Assembly (NCBI GenBank): GCA_963657295.1
Contig: CAVKMX010000001.1
Span: 1-64,000 of the forward strand
From: CAG-791 sp963657295
GTDB lineage: Bacteria > Bacillota > Clostridia > Lachnospirales > Lachnospiraceae
DNA: 64,000 bases
Direction of reading: 5' to 3'
Shown here: positions 1 to 8,929 of the stretch, piece by piece
Position numbering within the stretch: the stretch's first letter is position 1
How the letters are laid out: every line of letters begins with the position of its first letter
The notes under the pieces: model-generated
Seen by the model: only the letters and a program-made list of their open reading frames with translations
The model's database searches: none
What the model was told of the DNA's origin: nothing
Program-made: the position numbers and the translations under genes

Positions 1-760
1 CCTCGTCCGATACCTTTCCCCTCTCCGGATAGGTCTCATTCAGCTCGCGCCCGACCATCAGCCGGATGAGTGTATGCCGGTCAAGCTCCCCGATGGGGCG
101 GGTATCGATCGTGTGGCCGTCCCGCATCACGGTAACGGAGTCACAGATCTCGAACAGCTCATCCAGACGGTGCGAAACATAGACGATTGCCAGGCCGTCT
201 TTTTTCAGCGCACGGACAATTTCAAACATCACCTCTGTCTCAGAAACAGACAGGGAAGCACTCGGCTCATCCATAAAAAGGACCTTTACCCTTTTGGATA
301 TGGATTTGGCAATTTCCACCAGCTGCATCTGTGCCGTAGAAAGCGAGCCAACCAAGGCCGAGGGATTGATTTTCACCCCGAAGCGATCGAAGATTTCCTT
401 CGCCTTTCGATTCATTTCTTTGAAGTCGGCCACGTATCTGCCGCCGATCTGCTCTCCCAAAAAGATATTTTCCGCCACCGTCATCGACGGAATCAGGTTG
501 AATTCCTGATAGATCACCGAAATGCCGTTTTCGATGGCTGCCGTCGGACTCATGGACGTGTATTCTTTCCCGTCAATCGTGATCTGTCCTTCATCGAAGT
601 CGATCGCTCCCGCAACGGACTTGATCATCGTAGACTTTCCGGCGCCGTTTTCGCCGATCAGCCCGCGGATCTCGCCGGGTTCTATCGCAAAGCTGACATG
701 ATCCAGTGCCACAACACCGGGATATCTTTTGGTAACATTTTTCACTTCCAGGATAGACAA
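1..760 (-). CDS. Sugar ABC transporter ATP-binding protein (ribose/xylose type), partial
   Basis: This is the N-terminal 253 codons of a CUT2-type sugar ATPase (RbsA/XylG/MglA class); the rest lies beyond the left edge. It would hydrolyse ATP on the cytoplasmic face to drive sugar import. Visible motifs are Walker A GENGAGKST, a Q-loop region YQEFNLIP, a degenerate signature LSTAQMQLVEIAKS, Walker B VLFMDEPSASLS and the switch region YVSHRLDE. I chose the TTG at 760 because AAAGGA lies about 10 nt upstream and the product then begins MSILEVKN, as in the family; an in-frame ATG at 784 is the alternative. It follows the receptor gene on the same strand. The sugar cannot be named from this part alone. 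Confidence 0.9.
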   Translation of the reverse strand, partial: MSILEVKNVTKRYPGVVALDHVSFAIEPGEIRGLIGENGAGKSTMIKSVAGAIDFDEGQITIDGKEYTSMSPTAAIENGISVIYQEFNLIPSMTVAENIFLGEQIGGRYVADFKEMNRKAKEIFDRFGVKINPSALVGSLSTAQMQLVEIAKSISKRVKVLFMDEPSASLSVSETEVMFEIVRALKKDGLAIVYVSHRLDELFEICDSVTVMRDGHTIDTRPIGELDRHTLIRLMVGRELNETYPERGKVSDE

Positions 761-824
761 GATATCGCCGTCCTTTCTCTTCATGCAAATCCGGGATCTC
801 CCAAACCGTGCTCCCTCTGATGCC

Positions 825-849
825 CGCAGGAGAGACAAGGCCTCCTGCG
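825..849 (-). other. Intercistronic stem-loop after sugar receptor gene
   Basis: An inverted repeat with arms CGCAGGAG and CTCCTGCG lies just after the receptor stop codon and before the ATPase gene. It has no T-run, so it is not a classical terminator. Hairpins at this place often protect the receptor mRNA from 3' decay, so that more receptor than ATPase is made; that role is inferred here. Confidence 0.55.
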
Positions 850-874
850 TGATGCGCCGCTCCGGCCGAACTGT

Positions 875-1948
875 TTACTCAATAATGTACTGCGCATAAT
901 CTTCCATATTGCTGACATCGATCTTCTCGATGGGCTGATACAGAATCTTGCCGTCAACCAGTTCCTCCGTATCATATTCCCTCATCGCACACCGGTACAT
1001 CAGTTTGCCGGCGTCCAGATTGGTCGTGACAATCCCGCGCAGGCAGCTTTCGTTGTCCGCAGATTTTCCCAGCAGTTCGTAGGATGTGGAGGAGTGATCC
1101 ACGGTGAAAATTCCGATCTTGCTGACATCCAGATTTAAGACGTCCTTGTTCTTTTCAATGGTTTCCTCTGCGATGATCGCCTGGTTGTCCGTGAAGCAGA
1201 GAATGGCACGTACATCGGGATGCTTCTGCAGCAGGATCTCAACATTCTGTGCGGTCTCCGTTGCAAAATTGGAAATGCCGCAGTCATAGCTTTCCGCAAC
1301 CACCGCCTTTGCATTGTAGTCTGCCATCTCATTGAACACATCGCAGCGCTCTGCAAACTGTTCGGTGGCCCACAGACCCAGAACTCCGCATTTGACGCTG
1401 CCGTCTGCCGCGTCCGGGAAGGTGCTGTCAATCCAATCCGACACCATTTCATCAACGCCCTGTCCCAGATCATGCATCGAAACGCTGATTCCGACATCAA
1501 AGCTGTCCCTGTCGTCGGGCATCTGATCCACAATGACAACATAAATGCCGGCATCCCGTGCCTTCTTCATGGAATCGGCGCAGACCTCCGGATCCACCGG
1601 GTATACACAGATGGCATCCACCCCCATGGTGACCAGGTTGTCTATGTTCATGACCTGTGTGTTGGCGTCACTGTCTGCCGACAATGTGATCAGCTCCACG
1701 TCGGGATTTTCCGCGCAGGCGTTCTCAACCTCTTTCATGATCTTCATGCAGAACTCTGTGTTGCTCGTTCCCATGGAAAGTCCGATCCGGTACTTCCCCT
1801 CTGCGTCCGACTCCTTCGACGGGCCGCTGTCCTCTGCTGCAGCTGCAGCGGAGTTTTCCACCGTTTCGCCCGAGCAGGCCGCCGTCGAAAGCGCCATTCC
1901 GCACGCCAGCACGACGGCCGCAGCCTTCTTCCAGAAATGCTTTCTCAT
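875..1948 (-). CDS. Sugar ABC transporter substrate-binding lipoprotein
   Basis: This 357-residue receptor belongs to the periplasmic-binding-protein type 1 (RbsB/XylF-like) family. It would be tethered to the outer face of the membrane and deliver a sugar to the ABC permease. Residues 1-25 form a lipoprotein signal peptide with lipobox STAAC (Cys25), followed by an Ala/Ser/Glu-rich linker. The binding domain starts near residue 52 (YRIGLSMGTSNTEF) and has the family features of a repeated alternating alpha/beta fold and a VDAICVYPVDPEV segment. A consensus-like promoter lies 150 nt upstream, and a ROK regulator gene comes before it on the same strand. The ligand is not predictable from sequence alone. 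Confidence 0.9.
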   Translation of the reverse strand: MRKHFWKKAAAVVLACGMALSTAACSGETVENSAAAAAEDSGPSKESDAEGKYRIGLSMGTSNTEFCMKIMKEVENACAENPDVELITLSADSDANTQVMNIDNLVTMGVDAICVYPVDPEVCADSMKKARDAGIYVVIVDQMPDDRDSFDVGISVSMHDLGQGVDEMVSDWIDSTFPDAADGSVKCGVLGLWATEQFAERCDVFNEMADYNAKAVVAESYDCGISNFATETAQNVEILLQKHPDVRAILCFTDNQAIIAEETIEKNKDVLNLDVSKIGIFTVDHSSTSYELLGKSADNESCLRGIVTTNLDAGKLMYRCAMREYDTEELVDGKILYQPIEKIDVSNMEDYAQYIIE

Positions 1949-2094
1949 CCTTGTTCCCTCCTTTTTTGCACTATGTCTTCTGTTCTGAAAGAGGTCGGCT
2001 TTCCTCCCTCTTTAGCCCCCGAAAATATCCTGCAGGTTCCTCCCGGCCAGCAGGTGTAACAACTTTTATAAATGTATTTTATATTTGTGGTTTA

Positions 2095-2123
2095 AAAATA
2101 TTCCCTTTCCTATTCCCTGTCAA
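2095..2123 (-). promoter_or_regulatory. Predicted promoter of the sugar ABC operon
   Basis: On the minus strand, TTGACA (2118-2123) is followed by a 17-bp spacer and TATTTT (2095-2100). The start site would be near 2088, giving a leader of about 140 nt before the receptor gene. The surrounding 1949-2266 stretch is AT-rich and holds no other gene; its other feature is the terminator of the upstream ROK gene. Confidence 0.6.
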
Positions 2124-2194
2124 TCCTTTGTGCGCATTTTCCACATAACCTCTTATTTTCACTCATTATTTTTGTGCATTCTTCCTATCCCATC

Positions 2195-2226
2195 AAAAAA
2201 GGCCACTGCCGCAGAAGGCAGTGGTC
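2195..2226 (-). terminator. Rho-independent terminator after ROK regulator
   Basis: A 10-bp stem (GACCACTGCC paired with GGCAGTGGCC, one G-U pair) with a six-base loop is followed by six T on the minus strand. It lies 40 nt after the ROK stop and separates that gene from the transporter promoter. Confidence 0.85.
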
Positions 2227-2266
2227 TTTCAGGCAATGGGTATCTGTTCAACACCCATCTCGATTT

Positions 2267-3385
2267 TCATTGTTCATCCATAAAACGTTGTATCAGGTAC
2301 AGGGCCGCCCCCTGCGCGGCCGGATAATCTGTGACATACTCAAAGGCAATGGAACGATCTGAGATGCTGAAGTCGCTCTGCGTGCGAATTTTCTCCTTCA
2401 GGGTCACCAGGTCCGCATTGCACATATAGCGACGCAGCACACCGCCGATGATAATATCCACATCCATAACCATCAGCACGTTATGCAGCAGCAGGGCCAG
2501 ATGGTCGAGATACTCGTCCCATACGGTTGCCGCCTCCGGATCATCCCGGCGCAGTTTATAAAAAAACTCCTCCGTTGGCATGCCGGACATTTTCTTCAGT
2601 CCGTAGGCGCTGCAGTAGCTCTCTGCGCATCCGTATTGTCCGCAGTAGCATTTGCGCCCGCCGCGCACCAGCTTCATATGCTCCACCAGCTGTCCCCTTC
2701 CATGGTTTCCACGGTACAGCTTCCCCTGGATGATCGATGCGCTTCCCAGATAATTGTTCAGAAACACATAACAGGAATCCCGCAGATCCGGTCGATGAAA
2801 GCTCTCGGCAAAGGCCGCGGATTCACTGTCATGCATCAGCAGGCAGGGGCGTCCGATGTATCCGCCCAGCATGTCGGAGGATAAGCCCCAGTTGTTCAGA
2901 ATACGCCCATATACCATCTTGCGATGTTCATAGTCCGGAATTCCCTGTACTGCAGCCACAATTCCGAGCAGCTTGTCATCGGAATATCCTGCCTGATCCA
3001 CAAAATCAGCAATAAATCGTCCGATCTTGCGGAAATACGTTTCTTCATTTGCATATTTCTCTTCCAGCTTCGCGCTGGACAGAATGGTTCCGTACAGGTC
3101 CAGCAGGACAGCCACCACATGGTCATGCAGGATTTCCACACCGACGGAAACCCTGGCATCCGCCGTGCACTGCAGTACCGCCGCCTTGCGTCCGCCAGTG
3201 GATTCGTATTGTCCGGCCGTGTGCACCATGCCCTCTTCCATCAGATCCTTCAGATTCTGATTGACCGTGGGCAGGCTCTGTCCCAGGGCATAGGCGAGCT
3301 CCTGTTTGGAGCATTCCTTTTTCCGGTAAATGTAGCGATAGGTATTGCGCTTGTTTACTTTTCGAATTTCCGGTGTAGATGCCAT
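2267..3385 (-). CDS. ROK family transcriptional repressor
   Basis: This 372-residue protein has an N-terminal winged helix (about residues 10-65, KQELAYALGQSLPTVNQNLKDL) and a C-terminal ROK sugar-kinase-like domain. The ROK zinc motif is visible as CYCGQYGCAES. This NagC/XylR-type layout indicates a sugar-responsive DNA-binding repressor. The start at 3385 is chosen because AAGGAT precedes it and the product begins MASTPEIRKV; the frame is open further upstream but that part has no family similarity. It lies just upstream of the sugar ABC operon on the same strand and is a likely regulator of it, by position only. It ends in a strong terminator. Confidence 0.88.
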   Translation of the reverse strand: MASTPEIRKVNKRNTYRYIYRKKECSKQELAYALGQSLPTVNQNLKDLMEEGMVHTAGQYESTGGRKAAVLQCTADARVSVGVEILHDHVVAVLLDLYGTILSSAKLEEKYANEETYFRKIGRFIADFVDQAGYSDDKLLGIVAAVQGIPDYEHRKMVYGRILNNWGLSSDMLGGYIGRPCLLMHDSESAAFAESFHRPDLRDSCYVFLNNYLGSASIIQGKLYRGNHGRGQLVEHMKLVRGGRKCYCGQYGCAESYCSAYGLKKMSGMPTEEFFYKLRRDDPEAATVWDEYLDHLALLLHNVLMVMDVDIIIGGVLRRYMCNADLVTLKEKIRTQSDFSISDRSIAFEYVTDYPAAQGAALYLIQRFMDEQ

Positions 3386-3537
3386 GGCAATTCTATCCTT
3401 ACGCAAAGGTATCCGTTTGTCGAATGCAGACTGAAAATCCGGATTCCTTCTCCCCGCTTCTTTCTCATGAGTCAATGCACCAACCTCATTATATACGACC
3501 CGCCGCACCATTGCAGAACGAACTGCTGTGCCCACGG

Positions 3538-3570
3538 AAAAACGCCTGCACCGTTGAATCGATGCAGACG
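3538..3570 (-). terminator. Terminator of the trp operon
   Basis: Arms CGTCTGCA and TGCAGGCG form an 8-bp stem followed by five T on the minus strand. It lies 53 nt after the trpA stop codon, and no further trp gene follows. Confidence 0.75.
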
Positions 3571-3622
3571 TCCTTTCCTCTTAATGATTGTATTTTCGTG
3601 ACTGTTCAGCCGCCGTCGGAGC

Positions 3623-4399
3623 CTACAGCGCGTGAACCGCTGCGGCCATTTCTCTGACGTATTCGCCCACGGGGCCTGCCGCGTCCCTTCCGTATCTGGA
3701 GATGAGCTTGATGATCGCGGAGCCGACAATGGCTCCGTCGGAGAGACCGGCCATCTGCGCGGCCTGCTCCGGCGTGGAAATGCCGAAGCCGACGGCGCAG
3801 GGAACGTCCGTATTCTCCTTGACCAATCTGGTCATCGCGCCGATGTCTGTTGTGATCTCGCTCCTCGTGCCGGTTACGCCGAGGGAGGAAACCATGTAGA
3901 GGAAGCCCTTGGCCTCCCGGGCGATCATGGCAATCCGATTCTCCGACGTTGGTGCGATCATGGAAATGAGATCCACGCCGACGGCTGCGAACACGGCGTC
4001 AAATTCCTCCTTTTCCTCATAGGGCACATCCGGCAGGATGATGCCGTCGATTCCCGCCTCCGCAGCCTTCTGTGCGAACTTCTCCGCGCCGTAGGAGAAG
4101 ACCACGTTCGCATAAGTCATGTATACCAGGGGAATTGTCACCGTCTGCCGCAGCTTGGCGGTCAGCTCGAAGACCTTGTCCGTCGTCGTTCCGGCCGCCA
4201 ATGCCGCATTGTCCGCCTCCATGATGACGGGTCCCTCCGCCGTGGGATCCGAAAACGGAATTCCAATCTCGATCAGATCCGCTCCGTTGTCTGCGGCTGC
4301 CTGCACCACCTTTTGGGTCGTCTCCAGATCCGGATCTCCCGCCGTGATAAAAGCAATGAATGCCTTGTGATCCTTAAATGCCTCTGCAATTCTGCTCAT
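3623..4399 (-). CDS. trpA: Tryptophan synthase alpha subunit
   Basis: TrpA (258 residues) cleaves indole-3-glycerol phosphate to indole and glyceraldehyde 3-phosphate, and channels indole to TrpB in the cytoplasmic alpha2-beta2 complex. The catalytic Glu and Asp are visible in LIEIGIPFSDPTAEGP, and the phosphate-binding glycines in GVTGTRSE and VGFGIS. The start at 4399 (MSRIAEAFKDHKAF) follows a CGGAGGATG ribosome site; an upstream in-frame ATG would overlap trpB and lacks support. It is the last gene of the trp operon, 25 nt after trpB, and is followed by a terminator. Length is normal for the family. Confidence 0.97.
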   Translation of the reverse strand: MSRIAEAFKDHKAFIAFITAGDPDLETTQKVVQAAADNGADLIEIGIPFSDPTAEGPVIMEADNAALAAGTTTDKVFELTAKLRQTVTIPLVYMTYANVVFSYGAEKFAQKAAEAGIDGIILPDVPYEEKEEFDAVFAAVGVDLISMIAPTSENRIAMIAREAKGFLYMVSSLGVTGTRSEITTDIGAMTRLVKENTDVPCAVGFGISTPEQAAQMAGLSDGAIVGSAIIKLISRYGRDAAGPVGEYVREMAAAVHAL

Positions 4400-4424
4400 T
4401 CCATCCTCCGTGCATTGCTGCCCT

Positions 4425-5615
4425 TTATTCTGTGATATTCTCTCCCCGGTATCTTGCAATGGCCGCGCAGTCCTTGTCTCCTCTCCCGGAGATGGTGATC
4501 ACAAGGATCCTGTCCTTATCCATGGCAGGTGCGATCTTCATCGCATGCGCAACGGCATGGGAGCTCTCGATGGCCGGAATGATGCCCTCCGTTCGGGAAA
4601 GATATTCAAAGGCATTCACCGCCTCCTCGTCCGTGACCGGCACATAGTCGGCACGCCCGATGTCATGAAGATAGGCATGCTCCGGTCCGACGCCCGGGTA
4701 ATCCAGACCGGCGGAGATGGAGTAGACCGGCGCAATCTGGCCGTACTCGTTCTGGCAGAAATAGGACTTCATGCCGTGGAAAATGCCGACTCTGCCCGTA
4801 TTGACCGTTGCCGCCGTCTCAAAGGTGTCAATGCCCCGGCCGGCTGCCTCACAGCCGATCAGCTGCACGTCCTTGTCGCCGATGAAGTGATAAAACGAGC
4901 CGATGGCATTGGAGCCGCCGCCGACGCAGGCGATCACGGCATCCGGAAGGCGGCCCTCCTTTTCCAGAATCTGCTCCTTGATTTCCCTGGAAATGACGGA
5001 CTGGAAATCACGGACAATCGTAGGGAAGGGGTGCGGACCCATGACCGAGCCGAGGCAGTAATGCGTGTCCTCGATCCGGCTCGTCCACTCCCGCATTGCC
5101 TGGGAAACCGCATCCTTGAGTGTTCCGGTGCCGTCGGTGACGGGCACCACCTCGGCGCCCAGAAGGCGCATCTTATATACGTTGAGTGCCTGACGCTCCG
5201 TATCCACCTTGCCCATGAACACGACGCATTCCATGCCAAGGAGCGCCGCAATGGTGGCGGTGGCCACGCCGTGCTGTCCGGCACCGGTCTCGGCGATCAG
5301 CCTTGTTTTGCCCATCTTTTTCGCCAGAAGGGCCTGTCCGAGGCAGTTGTTGATCTTGTGCGCGCCGGTGTGGTTCAGATCCTCGCGCTTGAGATAGATT
5401 TTCGCACCGCCCAGGTCCTTCGTCATCTTCTCCGCGTAATACAGGCGGCTGGGGCGTCCGGCATAATCATTGAAGAGCGCCGTCAGCTCTGCGTTGAAGG
5501 TCGGATCGTCCTTATAATGGTTGTAGGCCTCCTCCAGCTCAATCACCGCATTCATCAAGGTCTCCGGAATGTACTGGCCTCCGTGTATTCCGAATCTTCC
5601 GTTCTGGTTCGTCAT
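4425..5615 (-). CDS. trpB: Tryptophan synthase beta subunit
   Basis: TrpB (396 residues) joins indole and L-serine to make L-tryptophan using PLP. The PLP lysine is seen in HTGAHKINNCLGQ, the phosphate-binding loop in CVGGGSNAIGSF, and the conserved GRGDKD near the C-terminus. The start at 5615 (MTNQNGRFGIHGGQYIPETL) is preceded by AAGGAAGGAAAG; an ATG seven codons upstream is less well placed. This is the canonical TrpB1 form that pairs with TrpA, encoded directly downstream. Confidence 0.97.
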   Translation of the reverse strand: MTNQNGRFGIHGGQYIPETLMNAVIELEEAYNHYKDDPTFNAELTALFNDYAGRPSRLYYAEKMTKDLGGAKIYLKREDLNHTGAHKINNCLGQALLAKKMGKTRLIAETGAGQHGVATATIAALLGMECVVFMGKVDTERQALNVYKMRLLGAEVVPVTDGTGTLKDAVSQAMREWTSRIEDTHYCLGSVMGPHPFPTIVRDFQSVISREIKEQILEKEGRLPDAVIACVGGGSNAIGSFYHFIGDKDVQLIGCEAAGRGIDTFETAATVNTGRVGIFHGMKSYFCQNEYGQIAPVYSISAGLDYPGVGPEHAYLHDIGRADYVPVTDEEAVNAFEYLSRTEGIIPAIESSHAVAHAMKIAPAMDKDRILVITISGRGDKDCAAIARYRGENITE

Positions 5616-5672
5616 CTCTTTCCTTCCTTCTTTCATCTCTGTTCAGCAGCTGTCCCGTTCCGGGTATCCGGA

Positions 5673-6356
5673 TCAGGCTGGCTGCGGAATCCCTGCCTGC
5701 TGCCGCACGGCCGCGGAAAATCTCCGGATCTTCTCCGGATCCTTATGTCCGTCGGTTTCCAGAGAGGAGCTTGCATCCACCCCCCACGGCGCTGTCCGCA
5801 GGATGGCCTCCCGCACGTTCTCCGGCGTCAGTCCGCCGGCGAGGAGAAATTCCCGCCTGCATTCCTTCAGAAGATCCCAGTCGAAGCTCTCCCCGGTGCC
5901 GCCGGGGCCGTGATCCAGCAGGATCCGGTCCGCCGCCGAGCGTTCGGCGCGCCGCACATCCTCTGCCGATTCGATGCGGAACGCCTTCACGATGGTGAGC
6001 TTCCTTTCCGGAAAGCGCTCCCGGACCGCTGCCCGGAGCGCCTCGATCTGCGCATCGCTCTCCTCCCCGTGCAGCTGCACCATGTCCAGCCGGCACCATC
6101 GGAGTACCCCCAGGATTCCCTCGACGCCGGCATTGACGAACACGCCGACCGGCCGGATGCCGGGCGCGAGTGCTCTTCGGAGCTTCTCCGCCTCCTCCGG
6201 CGCAATGTACCGTTTCCTCGAGGGATCGAAGATAAACCCCGTGTACTCCGGGAGTACCGCATTGACTGCGGCCACGTCCTCTGCGGTACGCAGGCCGCAG
6301 ATCTTGATCCGGATCCCCGGCTCTGCAGGATCCTGCTGTCTCTCTCCTGTGCTCAT
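5673..6356 (-). CDS. trpF: Phosphoribosylanthranilate isomerase
   Basis: TrpF (227 residues) converts N-(5'-phosphoribosyl)anthranilate to the carboxyphenylamino-deoxyribulose phosphate in step 3 of tryptophan synthesis. The catalytic Cys is in IKICGLRT near residue 20 and the catalytic Asp in LLDHGPGGTG. The phosphate-binding parts LAGGLTPENV and VDASSSLE are also present. The ribosome site before 6356 is weak, so the exact start is uncertain. The gene stands alone, not fused to trpC, between trpC and trpB. Confidence 0.95.
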   Translation of the reverse strand: MSTGERQQDPAEPGIRIKICGLRTAEDVAAVNAVLPEYTGFIFDPSRKRYIAPEEAEKLRRALAPGIRPVGVFVNAGVEGILGVLRWCRLDMVQLHGEESDAQIEALRAAVRERFPERKLTIVKAFRIESAEDVRRAERSAADRILLDHGPGGTGESFDWDLLKECRREFLLAGGLTPENVREAILRTAPWGVDASSSLETDGHKDPEKIRRFSAAVRQQAGIPQPA

Positions 6357-6419
6357 GCTCTGCTCACGCTCTCTTCTCCAATGGACTGCTCCCGGGCAAC
6401 GCGATGCATTGCCGGATGC

Positions 6420-7250
6420 TCAGCGATTCTCCTCTGCGCAGCCCCTGCCGCGCAGCCGCTCCAGCTCAGCGGAGGGACTCGCCGCCCGCATCAGCTGCTC
6501 GCCGACCAATACGGCATTGACGCCGTTCCTTCGCAGCTCCTCCACATCCTCCGCTGTCCGGATGCCGGACTCGGCGACGAAGATTGCCTCCCGCGGTGCG
6601 AGCTCGCGCAGGCGGATGCTGTTGCGGATGTCCACCGTGAAATCCTTCAGATTCCGGTTGTTCACGCCAATGATCCTGGCGCCTGCCGCAGCTGCCGAGG
6701 CGACCTCCTCCGCATCGTGGGCCTCCACAATGGCGGAGAGTCCGAGCTCGTCCGCGGCGGCAAGATATGCTGCGATGGTTTTCGTATCGAGGAGGGCCGC
6801 GATGAGGAGAACCGCCGACGCGCCGGAAAGAGCCGCCTCATAGATCATATAGGGGTCGACTGTGAAATCCTTGCGAAGGCACGGTGTTTCCACGGTATCC
6901 GCGATTTCTCTGAGATAATCCAGGGAGCCCAGGAACCACTTCGGCTCCGTCAGCACGGAAATGGCGCTTGCTCCCGCAGCCTCGTACTCCTTCGCGATCG
7001 CAAGATACGGAAACTCCGGGGCAATCAGTCCCTTGGAGGGAGAGGCCTTCTTGCACTCACAGATGAAATGAATTTCCTCTGTCCCGGACAGAGCCTTCTC
7101 AAAGCGGAACGGCTCTCCCTTCGGCTGCCCTCTTCTCTCCCGGCACAGGCAGAGCGCCTCCTCGCGGATCTCCTCCAGCGGTCTTGTCTCTTTTGCCTTT
7201 TCCACCCGAAATCTTGCGTACGCCGCCAGCTCATCCAGTATATTGCTCAT
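6420..7250 (-). CDS. trpC: Indole-3-glycerol phosphate synthase
   Basis: TrpC (276 residues) closes the indole ring in step 4 of tryptophan synthesis. The hallmark ICECKKASPSKG holds a catalytic lysine; LRKDFTVDPYMIYEA, VNNRNLKDFTVD and VAESGIRT match the other conserved TIM-barrel loops. AAGGAGG sits 7 nt before the ATG. It is a free-standing enzyme in the same operon, between trpD and trpF. Confidence 0.96.
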   Translation of the reverse strand: MSNILDELAAYARFRVEKAKETRPLEEIREEALCLCRERRGQPKGEPFRFEKALSGTEEIHFICECKKASPSKGLIAPEFPYLAIAKEYEAAGASAISVLTEPKWFLGSLDYLREIADTVETPCLRKDFTVDPYMIYEAALSGASAVLLIAALLDTKTIAAYLAAADELGLSAIVEAHDAEEVASAAAAGARIIGVNNRNLKDFTVDIRNSIRLRELAPREAIFVAESGIRTAEDVEELRRNGVNAVLVGEQLMRAASPSAELERLRGRGCAEENR

Positions 7251-7328
7251 TACGGATCCTCCTTCGGCTGCAGGCTGCAGCGGGACGCGGACACGGTCTG
7301 CCCTCCCGGCGCTGCCTGCGGCGCACGC

Positions 7329-8351
7329 TTACGAATTGCTGACCTCGATCACCTTCCCGAGCGTCTCCAGCGCTTTTCCGGAATCGATCAGCTCTGCCGC
7401 CAGCTTCACTCCCTCTGCAACGGAGGCTGCCGCCTTGCCTGCATACAGGGCGCACCCTGCATTCATTAGGACGATATTGCGCTTTGCACCGGTGATGGAG
7501 CCGTCCAGAATTCCTCTTGTGATCTGTGCGTTCTCGGCAGGCGAGCCCCCCACGATCTCCGCCTTGGTCCCTCTCTCCAGTCCGAAGTCCTCCGGCTGGA
7601 TGACAAGAGTGCGGTAGAAGCCGTCCCGCAGCTCGCAGACGGTCGTCGGCGCACTCACGGAGACCTCGTCCATGCGGTCCTGTCCGTAGACCACCAGGGC
7701 TCTCTTCACGCCGAGGGAGCTCAGGACCTTTGCGACAGGCTCTACCAGATATTCGTCGTAGACGCCCAGGAGGAACATCTCCGGCTTCGCCGGATTGGTC
7801 AGGGGCCCCAGAATGTTGAACACCGTGCGGAAGCCCAGTTCCTTGCGGATCGGTCCCACATATTTCATGGCCGCGTGGTATTTCTGTGCGAACATGAAGC
7901 AGAAGCCCGTCTGCTCCAGCATTTTCAGGCACAGTTCCGGGTCCTGCTGAATGTTGATGCCAAGGGCCTCCAGGCAGTCTGCCGTGCCCGAAAGAGAGGA
8001 GGCTGCGCGGTTCCCGTGCTTGGCCACCTTCAGACCGCCGGCTGCCGCCACCATCGCCGTGGTGGTCGAGATGTTGAAGGTATGTGCTCCGTCTCCGCCG
8101 GTTCCGACGATCTCCAGAACCTCCATGCCGGGGTGCGGCACCGGCGTTGCCAGCGACCGCATGGCGTAGGCACAGCCCGAAATTTCATCGATGGTCTCCG
8201 CCTTTGTGGATTTGGTCGAGAGTGCAGCCAGGAATGCGGCATTCTGCGTAGGTGTCGTCTCACCGCGCATGATCTCCAGCATGGTATCCCGGGCCTCCTC
8301 GTAGGTGAGATCCTCTTTGTTCACGATTTTGATGATGGCTTCCTTGATCAT
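7329..8351 (-). CDS. trpD: Anthranilate phosphoribosyltransferase
   Basis: TrpD (340 residues) transfers phosphoribose from PRPP to anthranilate in step 2 of the pathway. The PRPP-binding VGTGGDGAHTFNIST and the GNRAASS anthranilate-site motif are visible. The ATG overlaps the trpG stop in an ATGA arrangement, pointing to translational coupling. It is free-standing rather than fused to the TrpG amidotransferase domain. Length is typical. Confidence 0.97.
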   Translation of the reverse strand: MIKEAIIKIVNKEDLTYEEARDTMLEIMRGETTPTQNAAFLAALSTKSTKAETIDEISGCAYAMRSLATPVPHPGMEVLEIVGTGGDGAHTFNISTTTAMVAAAGGLKVAKHGNRAASSLSGTADCLEALGINIQQDPELCLKMLEQTGFCFMFAQKYHAAMKYVGPIRKELGFRTVFNILGPLTNPAKPEMFLLGVYDEYLVEPVAKVLSSLGVKRALVVYGQDRMDEVSVSAPTTVCELRDGFYRTLVIQPEDFGLERGTKAEIVGGSPAENAQITRGILDGSITGAKRNIVLMNAGCALYAGKAAASVAEGVKLAAELIDSGKALETLGKVIEVSNS

Positions 8352-8929
8352 TTTAAGCTCCCTTCCCCTGCAAAATTCCGCAGGATTGCCGCTCCGTCCG
8401 GTGTCATAATCGATTCCGGATGGAATTGAAGACCGTACACCGGGTACTGCACATCCTCTACCCCCATGATCTCGCCGTCCTCCGCGGTGGCGATCACCTT
8501 CAGCTCCGGCGGCAGCGTGTCTGCCTTCACCGCCAGTGAATGGTAGCGGGCAACCGGTATGTTGTCCGGCAGTCCGCGGAACAGGGGGCTGGAGGTGTCG
8601 ATGACGGTCCTGGACTGTTTGCCGTGCATCAGCTCCTTGGCATAGGTTACCGTGGCTCCGTAGGCCTCACAGATTCCCTGCTCCCCGAGGCAGACCCCCA
8701 GGATCGGAATCCCGCTGGTGCGGAGCTCTCTTACCAGCTCCTCGCAGATGCCGGCATCGGCGGGACGCCCCGGTCCCGGCGAAATGATGATGCGGTCCGG
8801 CCCGGCCGCCTTCACCTCCTCCACCGTCCATTCATCATTGCGGATCACCCGAATGTCCGGATCAATGGTCCCCACCATCTGGTACAGGTTGTAGGAGAAG
8901 CTGTCGTAATTATCAATCAGTAAGATCAT
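8348..8929 (-). CDS. trpG: Anthranilate synthase glutamine amidotransferase component
   Basis: TrpG (193 residues) is a class I glutamine amidotransferase that gives ammonia to TrpE for anthranilate formation. The nucleophile Cys lies in LGVCLGEQGICEAYG and the catalytic His-Glu pair in LQFHPES. The common GVCLGHQ motif has Glu in place of His after the glycine; the catalytic triad itself is intact. The gene overlaps trpE by 17 nt and trpD by 4 nt. Such enzymes can also serve PabB in folate synthesis, which cannot be excluded. Confidence 0.94.
   Translation of the reverse strand: MILLIDNYDSFSYNLYQMVGTIDPDIRVIRNDEWTVEEVKAAGPDRIIISPGPGRPADAGICEELVRELRTSGIPILGVCLGEQGICEAYGATVTYAKELMHGKQSRTVIDTSSPLFRGLPDNIPVARYHSLAVKADTLPPELKVIATAEDGEIMGVEDVQYPVYGLQFHPESIMTPDGAAILRNFAGEGSLK

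Noticed and set aside
74..820. A 248-codon plus-strand frame at the left edge
   Set aside because: It is antisense to the sugar ABC ATPase, whose Walker and switch motifs are clear on the minus strand.
4410..7469. A 1,019-codon open frame on the plus strand opposite trpB, trpF and trpC
   Set aside because: Antisense to three certain genes and across their boundaries; composition is that of a shadow frame.
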